Assembly: GCA_947565475.1 (NCBI GenBank)
Contig: CANOGI010000010.1
Location: forward strand, 1 to 18,621
Length of the DNA: 18,621 nucleotides
Source of the DNA: an uncultured Eubacteriaceae bacterium
GTDB lineage: Bacteria; Bacillota; Clostridia; Lachnospirales; CAG-274
Direction: 5' to 3'
In this document: positions 14,801-18,621 of the stretch, in pieces
How the letters are laid out: every line of letters starts with the position of its first letter
Numbering within the stretch: the first letter of the stretch is position 1
Notes under the pieces: model-generated
The model's database searches: none
What the model was told of the DNA's origin: nothing
Seen by the model: the letters and a program-made list of their open reading frames with translations, nothing else
Made by a program: the position numbers and the translations under genes

Positions 14801-15542
14801 TGCTGTATTCACCTTCCTGAATCTCTATATTCTGAATATTCGTGGCAAAAGTTGTGTGGCGGCAGTGGTCTGACCAATAAGTGTCAATAACCCGAATTTC
14901 CGTAACTGATGGGTCTCTCTTTTCAGTTTCCTTAAAATAATTTCTGCAAAATAATAAATCCTCATTGCTCATAGCGAGACCAAGCGCCTCTCTCATTTTA
15001 ATAATCTCATCGTCAGACTTATCAATAAACCCATCATAAATTTTAACATCCTCAGGAATCGTAACTTCCATATCAAGGCTGCTTGGTTTGTCAAGAGAAG
15101 CGATTCTTGAGTCAACCGGATTGACACAATATTTTTTGATTTCCTCAATCTCCAAGTCAGTTAATTCGCCTTTAAGAACAAAAATTTTGGCGACATTTAT
15201 TTTGGGCATATCCTCACCTGTCACAATCTGAACGCACTGCATAGCCGAATCCGCCCGCTGGTCATACTGCCCCGGCAAATACTCCATACCAAACATAACT
15301 TCGTCGTCACCGCATTCAAATTCCTCCTCATAAATAGAATCAACGGGAGGCTCAGAAAAAATAGTATTTTTAGAAAGCTCATAATACTCATCTGAAATAC
15401 CTGTCATATCATAACGGTTTAAAATTCGTAAACCCAAAAGATTTGATATTCCAAGATTTTCTTTAATATCATTATATAAATGCCTTGCCTCAATATCACG
15501 ATTTTTCTTTTTCTCAACAAATATCCGTCTTATGTCGCTCAT
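11817..15542 (-). CDS. purL: Phosphoribosylformylglycinamidine synthase, single-chain long form
   Basis: At 1241 residues this is the long form, with synthetase and glutaminase in one chain, found in proteobacteria and many Clostridia, rather than the PurL/PurQ/PurS complex of Bacillus. It makes FGAM from FGAR, ATP and glutamine, the fourth step of purine synthesis. An N-terminal domain is followed by the ATP-binding synthetase region (SDHCRHTTFAT near 235, FKNETHNHPTEIEPFGGAATCLGG). A second AIRS-like half follows (GGKDSMSGT), then from about 985 a class I glutaminase with nucleophile Cys1090 in LGICNGFQ and the His1220/Glu1222 pair in AHSERIG. ATG 15542 has an AGGGAAG site. No other pur genes are nearby and no purine riboswitch is seen in the 87 bases before it, although tgt could be cotranscribed. 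Confidence 0.97.
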   Translation of the reverse strand: MSDIRRIFVEKKKNRDIEARHLYNDIKENLGISNLLGLRILNRYDMTGISDEYYELSKNTIFSEPPVDSIYEEEFECGDDEVMFGMEYLPGQYDQRADSAMQCVQIVTGEDMPKINVAKIFVLKGELTDLEIEEIKKYCVNPVDSRIASLDKPSSLDMEVTIPEDVKIYDGFIDKSDDEIIKMREALGLAMSNEDLLFCRNYFKETEKRDPSVTEIRVIDTYWSDHCRHTTFATNIQNIEIQEGEYSKPIKDSFDMYMNQRKKLYIGKNKNICLMDIAVIGMKALKANGALNNLDESDEINACSIVVPVDVDGEEEDWLIMFKNETHNHPTEIEPFGGAATCLGGAIRDPLSGRAYVYQAMRVTGSGDPRTSVSDTLSGKLPQRKITTSAAHGYSAYGNQIGLATGHVSEIYDEGYVAKRMEIGAVIAAVPKKQVIRETPENGDVIVLVGGRTGRDGCGGATGSSKEHNEESILTCGAEVQKGNAPTERKLQRLFRNPEVSGMIKRCNDFGAGGVAVAIGELAEGLVIDLDKVPKKYEGLDGTELAISESQERMAVVIKKENADKFIKFSNAENLEATVVADVTSDRRLKMYWRGNDIVNISRDFLDTNGATQNTDVFVKSPEKKVDRENYEKDIKTAWIQNLKQLNVACQKGLVERFDSTIGANTVLMPFGGKTQMTPMEVMAAKVPVLKGETTTVTLMSYGYNPMVAKWSPFHSAVYAVVESVSKIVAAGGNYKSVRLTFQEYFERLGKDPEKWGKPFAALLGGFLAQMKLGTAAIGGKDSMSGTFKDLNVPPTLVSFAVDTAKAENIISGEFKKADSVIVRLSTAYDEYDLPDFDKLIKNFVKVNELIKDGKILSAYTVGVGGVAAAVSKMAFGNEIGVKINMEDLFNYSYGSFIFEMDGDVNDVKNLFNGFDFEIIGNTISEKQFIVNGVSISMSEALEAWVKPLEKIFPTMVYNKFDDTDISIREFNVIEKKTSGKGIVSPRVFIPVFPGTNCEYDSVKAFEKAGGIAETLVISNLNTSWLKQSIDKMAEMIRNSQIIMIPGGFSAGDEPEGSGKFIAAVFRNPKVKDAVMDLLKNRDGLMLGICNGFQALIKLGLVPYGEIKDIEESSPTLTFNTIGRHVSCLTSTKIVSNKSPWLQNVDVGDIHKVAVSHGEGRFVADLETIKTLERNGQIATQYVDDRGIPSYDIRYNPNGSLFAIEGITSPDGKVFGKMAHSERIGNYLYKNVCGNKDQRIY

Positions 15543-15629
15543 AAAATTCTTCCCTTCTGTAATTTTTAGTTTAAATTTATATAAATATCAGTATAACTTA
15601 AAAACAAACAATCTCTTTTTAGTGAAATC

Positions 15630-16775
15630 CTAAACTTCCTTACTTTTATCATTTTCCAAAAAACCGTCAAGCCTTTTTCTTTTATATTCAGAAAAACACC
15701 CCTCATCAAGAGCGTTTCTTATTTCCTCAGTCATATTATTAAAAAAATATAAGTTATGCAAAACACAAAGTCTCATAGCGAGCATTTCTTTAGCTTTAAA
15801 AAGATGTCTTATATAAGCTTTTGAATAAGTCCCGCAAACAGGGCAAGCACATTCCTCCGAAATAGGGCTATCATCAAGTTCATATTTGGCGTTAAGAAGA
15901 TTGAGTTTCCCTTTATTGGTATACACGTTGGCGTGTCTTCCATTTCTGGCGGGAAGCACACAATCAAAAAAATCCACACCTCTCTCAACAGCCTCAAGAA
16001 TATTCGCGGGAGTACCCACACCCATAAGATAAGTCGGTTTATTCTGAGGTAAGTGAGGAACAACCTCATCTAAAATACGATACATCTCAGAATGAGCCTC
16101 GCCTACCGCAAGACCGCCTATAGCATAACCGTCAAGGTCAAGCTCTGATATTCTTTTAGCGTGAGAAACCCTGATATCCTCATAAGTCCCCCCTTGATTA
16201 ATTCCAAAAAGCATTTGCTTTTTATTTATTGTATCTTCTTTTAAATTAAGCTCGTTCAACTTTTTAACACACCGCTCAAGCCATCTCGTCGTTCTCGCAA
16301 CAGAATCAGCCATATATTCTTTAGTAGCGGGATAAGGAGGACATTCATCAAAAGCCATAGCGATAGTTGACCCTAAATTAGATTGAATTCGCATACTTTC
16401 CTCCGGTCCCATAAAAATTTTTCTTCCGTCAATATGAGATGAAAAATAAACGCCCTCTTCTTTAATTTTTCTTAGAGAAGTAAGAGAAAAAACTTGAAAT
16501 CCACCTGAATCTGTCAAAATAGGCCTGTCCCAAACCATAAATTTATGAAGACCGCCAAGCTTTTTAACAACTTCATCACCTGGCCTTAAATGTAAATGAT
16601 AAGTATTTGAAAGCTCAACCTGACATTTAATATCTTTAAGATCAAAACTTGAGACGGCTCCTTTAATAGCCCCCGCCGTTCCAACGTTCATAAAAACAGG
16701 GGTCTGAATAACTCCGTGAGGGGTAACAAATTCCCCTCTCTTTGCCCTGCCCTCGGTTTTAAGTAATCTATACAT
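15630..16775 (-). CDS. tgt: Queuine (preQ1) tRNA-guanine transglycosylase
   Basis: 381 residues, the normal length. It swaps guanine 34 of tRNAs with GUN anticodons for preQ1, the committed tRNA step of queuosine synthesis. The TIM-barrel motifs are intact: SNTYHLHLRPG, then TDSGGFQVFSL with general-base Asp89, GGLAVGE, and VDFFDCVLPARNGRHAN, where Asp271 sits at the nucleophile position. The zinc site CACPVC and a downstream RHLF/HNLYF helix are present. ATG 16775 is chosen because GGAG is 8 bases upstream; TTG 16781 is too close to that site. No queA, queC, queD or other queuosine genes are in the window. It lies between putP (60 bases upstream, no clear terminator) and purL (87 bases downstream), so it may be read through from putP; a weak TATAAT at 16803-16798 is the only local promoter candidate. 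Confidence 0.97.
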   Translation of the reverse strand: MYRLLKTEGRAKRGEFVTPHGVIQTPVFMNVGTAGAIKGAVSSFDLKDIKCQVELSNTYHLHLRPGDEVVKKLGGLHKFMVWDRPILTDSGGFQVFSLTSLRKIKEEGVYFSSHIDGRKIFMGPEESMRIQSNLGSTIAMAFDECPPYPATKEYMADSVARTTRWLERCVKKLNELNLKEDTINKKQMLFGINQGGTYEDIRVSHAKRISELDLDGYAIGGLAVGEAHSEMYRILDEVVPHLPQNKPTYLMGVGTPANILEAVERGVDFFDCVLPARNGRHANVYTNKGKLNLLNAKYELDDSPISEECACPVCGTYSKAYIRHLFKAKEMLAMRLCVLHNLYFFNNMTEEIRNALDEGCFSEYKRKRLDGFLENDKSKEV

Positions 16776-16835
16776 AATCAAAACTCCGTAAATAAAAATT
16801 ATATAAAAATTTTTCCATAAAATAAACTTTACTAT

Positions 16836-18374
16836 TTATCTAATTCCACCATATGTCTCTCTCGCTTTTTCAAATTCCTCAATAATTTCTTTTGATGGCG
16901 CTTTTGTTAAAAGACTTACAATAATTATAGCAGCGCAAGCGATAATAAAAGCAGGTAAAAGCTCATAAATATCCCATATTCCGCCCATAGGTCTAACAAG
17001 ATATTTCCATACGAAAATGGCTACTCCACCACAGACCATACCGGAAAAAGCTCCCCACATATTTGTACGCTTCCAGAACAAGGCGAAAAGTATAACAGGT
17101 CCAAAAGCCGCTCCAAATCCGGCCCAAGCGAAAGAAACAATGCCAAATATTGAGCTTTCAGGATCCCACGCGAGAAATATAGCGATAACGGCGATAATAA
17201 CAAGAGTAACTCTCGCAATAATCATAGACATATTACGAGAATTTTTTATTTTAAACAAGTTTCCGATAATATTCTCAGAAACAGCGGAAGAAGCCGCTAA
17301 AAGTTGAGAATCGGCGGTAGACATTGTCGAGGCGAAAATTCCTGCAATAATAACTCCCGCGACAAGAGCGAAAAATATCCCGTTGCTTCCTAAAAGGTTA
17401 GAAATTTGTATAATAACGGTCTCAGGGTCATCAAAAGTTGTCAAGGCTCCGTTTTTAACCATACCAAATCCTATTATACCTATCAAAACAGCGACAGCTA
17501 ACGAAATAACCACCCAAACACTCGCTATTCGTCTTGATATTTTAAGCTTTTCACTGTCCTCAATCGCCATAAATCTCAAAAGTATATGAGGCATACCAAA
17601 ATATCCAAGACCCCAAGCCAAAGTTGAGACAATCATTATAAACCCATAGTCGTTCGCCATACCTGATTCCTTAACATAGCTTTCTGTTAAACTCAAATAG
17701 CCCGGCAAATCTTTTGTGTTCTCAATAACAGAATCAATTCCCCCTGCGCTTATAATTCCAAACACAAAAACGATAACAAGCGCTATTGACATAATAATAC
17801 TTTGAATAAAATCTGTAGTACTCGCCGCCAAAAACCCCCCGACAGTCGTATAAAATATAATCACTACCGCGCTTACAATCATGGCTATATGATACTCAAC
17901 ATCAAAAAGAGTACCGAACAGTTTTCCGCACGCGGCGAAACCCGAAGCGGTGTAAGGAATAAAGAATATAATAATCACAATAGCCGCTATCATAGTAAGT
18001 ATTCTTTTTTTATCTTTAAAGCGGTCAGAGAAAAAGTCAGGAATTGTAATAGAATTTGTAATCTGAGAGTAATTCCTCAACCTTTTAGCAACTAACAGCC
18101 AATTTATGTAAGTCCCGATAGCGAGCCCTATAGCGGTCCATGACGCCTCAGCGGCCCCGGAAAGAAAGGCTACCCCCGGCACTCCCATAAGCAAATAACT
18201 GCTCATATCTGAAGCCTCGGCACTCATAGCCGTTACAATAGGACCAAGCTTTCTTCCCCCAAGATAGAAATCACTGACAGTATTGTTACTCTTAGAGAAC
18301 TTAACGCCTATAATAAGTACAATAAGCAAATATACAATAATGGAAACCGCCATATAAAAAGTTTGTTCACTCAT
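16836..18374 (-). CDS. putP: Sodium/proline symporter
   Basis: The 512-residue protein of the sodium:solute symporter family has about 13 membrane helices, like PutP of other bacteria (about 500 residues). It imports proline driven by the sodium gradient across the cytoplasmic membrane. Characteristic segments are DFYLGGRKLGP (35-45), the helix-2 motif AMSAEASDMSSYLLMG with Asp56 corresponding to the essential aspartate of E. coli PutP, FFSDRF, and STMSTADSQLLAASSAVSEN with the Ser-Thr sodium-site residues. The C-terminal tail is charged and cytoplasmic. ATG 18374 has AAGGAG 8 bases upstream. Two promoter candidates and a palindrome precede it. Proline as substrate is inferred from close resemblance to PutP; related symporters carry other solutes. 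Confidence 0.95.
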   Translation of the reverse strand: MSEQTFYMAVSIIVYLLIVLIIGVKFSKSNNTVSDFYLGGRKLGPIVTAMSAEASDMSSYLLMGVPGVAFLSGAAEASWTAIGLAIGTYINWLLVAKRLRNYSQITNSITIPDFFSDRFKDKKRILTMIAAIVIIIFFIPYTASGFAACGKLFGTLFDVEYHIAMIVSAVVIIFYTTVGGFLAASTTDFIQSIIMSIALVIVFVFGIISAGGIDSVIENTKDLPGYLSLTESYVKESGMANDYGFIMIVSTLAWGLGYFGMPHILLRFMAIEDSEKLKISRRIASVWVVISLAVAVLIGIIGFGMVKNGALTTFDDPETVIIQISNLLGSNGIFFALVAGVIIAGIFASTMSTADSQLLAASSAVSENIIGNLFKIKNSRNMSMIIARVTLVIIAVIAIFLAWDPESSIFGIVSFAWAGFGAAFGPVILFALFWKRTNMWGAFSGMVCGGVAIFVWKYLVRPMGGIWDIYELLPAFIIACAAIIIVSLLTKAPSKEIIEEFEKARETYGGIR

Positions 18375-18441
18375 TCTTTCATCTCCTTATTATTTGAAAT
18401 AAAAACTTTTTTTGATATACAAAATCAAAATATACTTATAT

Positions 18442-18458
18442 GATTTTATCATAAAATC
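18442..18458. promoter_or_regulatory. 17-bp palindrome over the putP -10 box
   Basis: GATTTTAT (18442-18449) and ATAAAATC (18451-18458) form a perfect 8-bp dyad around one central base. The left arm contains the -10 hexamer of the proximal putP promoter. The placement is what a repressor operator would have, but A/T-rich dyads arise easily by chance. Confidence 0.4.
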
Positions 18459-18471
18459 CAATATTAAACAA
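18443..18471 (-). promoter_or_regulatory. putP proximal promoter
   Basis: On the minus strand TTGTTT (18471-18466), a 17-base spacer and TAAAAT (18448-18443), with TGA just before the -10, form an extended sigma-A promoter. The start would be near 18436, about 60 bases before putP. Confidence 0.6.
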
Positions 18472-18498
18472 GATATTTTAAAAATTATTCACAAATAA

Positions 18499-18528
18499 AC
18501 TATAGTAGAATGGCAAGAGAATAAACAA
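18499..18528 (-). promoter_or_regulatory. putP distal promoter candidate
   Basis: On the minus strand TTGTTT (18528-18523), an 18-base spacer and TATAGT (18504-18499) form a second possible sigma-A promoter upstream of the proximal one. It would give a leader of about 115 bases that includes the palindrome. Confidence 0.4.
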
Positions 18529-18591
18529 ACTTTAAATAAAGCATAATGTATTAAGGAAACACCACACAAAGAGGAAATAAAAATAATTTTA

Positions 18592-18621
18592 CAAAAAAAT
18601 ACGCTCCTAACGAAAAAGCGT
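18592..18621 (-). terminator. Terminator of a minus-strand gene beyond the right edge
   Basis: On the minus strand ACGCTTTT (18621-18614) pairs with AGGAGCGT (18608-18601) through eight pairs, two of them G-U. The sequence A and seven T residues (18600-18593) follow. The stem may extend past the window. It isolates putP from the unseen upstream gene. Confidence 0.7.

Noticed and set aside
1..18621. CRISPR array, tRNA or rRNA genes, insertion sequences, prophage or defence cluster
   Set aside because: No direct repeat array, cloverleaf, transposase, integrase or toxin-antitoxin pair could be recognised; the window is mostly ordinary core chromosome.

Overview
The window is AT-rich DNA that reads like a spore-forming, low-GC Clostridia chromosome (Firmicutes, possibly close to Lachnospirales; the genus cannot be fixed from sequence reading alone). 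The pointers are a YlbJ/SpoVV sporulation protein, an IspH-ribosomal protein S1 fusion, the long single-chain PurL, a clostridial HlyD-like protein, strong purine-rich ribosome binding sites, and TTG starts beside ATG. Apart from ylbJ, every recognisable gene lies on the minus strand. I see no insertion sequence, phage gene, CRISPR array, tRNA or rRNA.

Layout, left to right: (1) 1-1068, an HlyD-like membrane protein cut by the window edge, divergent from ylbJ (1137-2330). (2) 2331-2535, a convergent gap with two inverted-repeat elements. (3) 2536-3836, glyA with its own promoter. (4) 4006-9163, a tight five-gene block, in transcription order: RpiR-type regulator, YhiN/BaiN-type flavoprotein, AroH chorismate mutase fused to CMP kinase, and IspH fused to four S1 domains, ending in a hairpin. 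(5) 9164-10147, a gene-poor kilobase with a 61-codon two-helix membrane protein that has a good promoter, and the gapA terminator. (6) 10148-11593, gapA preceded by an overlooked 31-codon hydrophobic peptide, itself preceded by a perfect TTGACA-17-TATAAT promoter. (7) 11817-15542 purL, 15630-16775 tgt, 16836-18374 putP with tandem promoters and a palindrome on the -10 box, then the terminator of a gene outside the window.

Most genes are core metabolism: one-carbon units and purines (glyA, purL), glycolysis (gapA), queuosine tRNA modification (tgt), proline uptake (putP), isoprenoids and translation (ispH-rpsA), and aromatic amino acids and pyrimidine nucleotides (aroH-cmk).

The most notable observation is in the aroH-cmk gene. 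The chorismate mutase domain runs with almost no linker into the CMP kinase P-loop domain, and the kinase is then cut by one in-frame TAA (6449-6451). The same frame continues straight into a well-conserved second half of the kinase. It is either a sequencing error or a very recent mutation, or a split or readthrough gene. Second is the 31-residue membrane peptide upstream of gapA with its consensus promoter. Third is the HlyD-like gene, whose best promoter lies inside the opposing ylbJ coding region, so the two transcripts would overlap.
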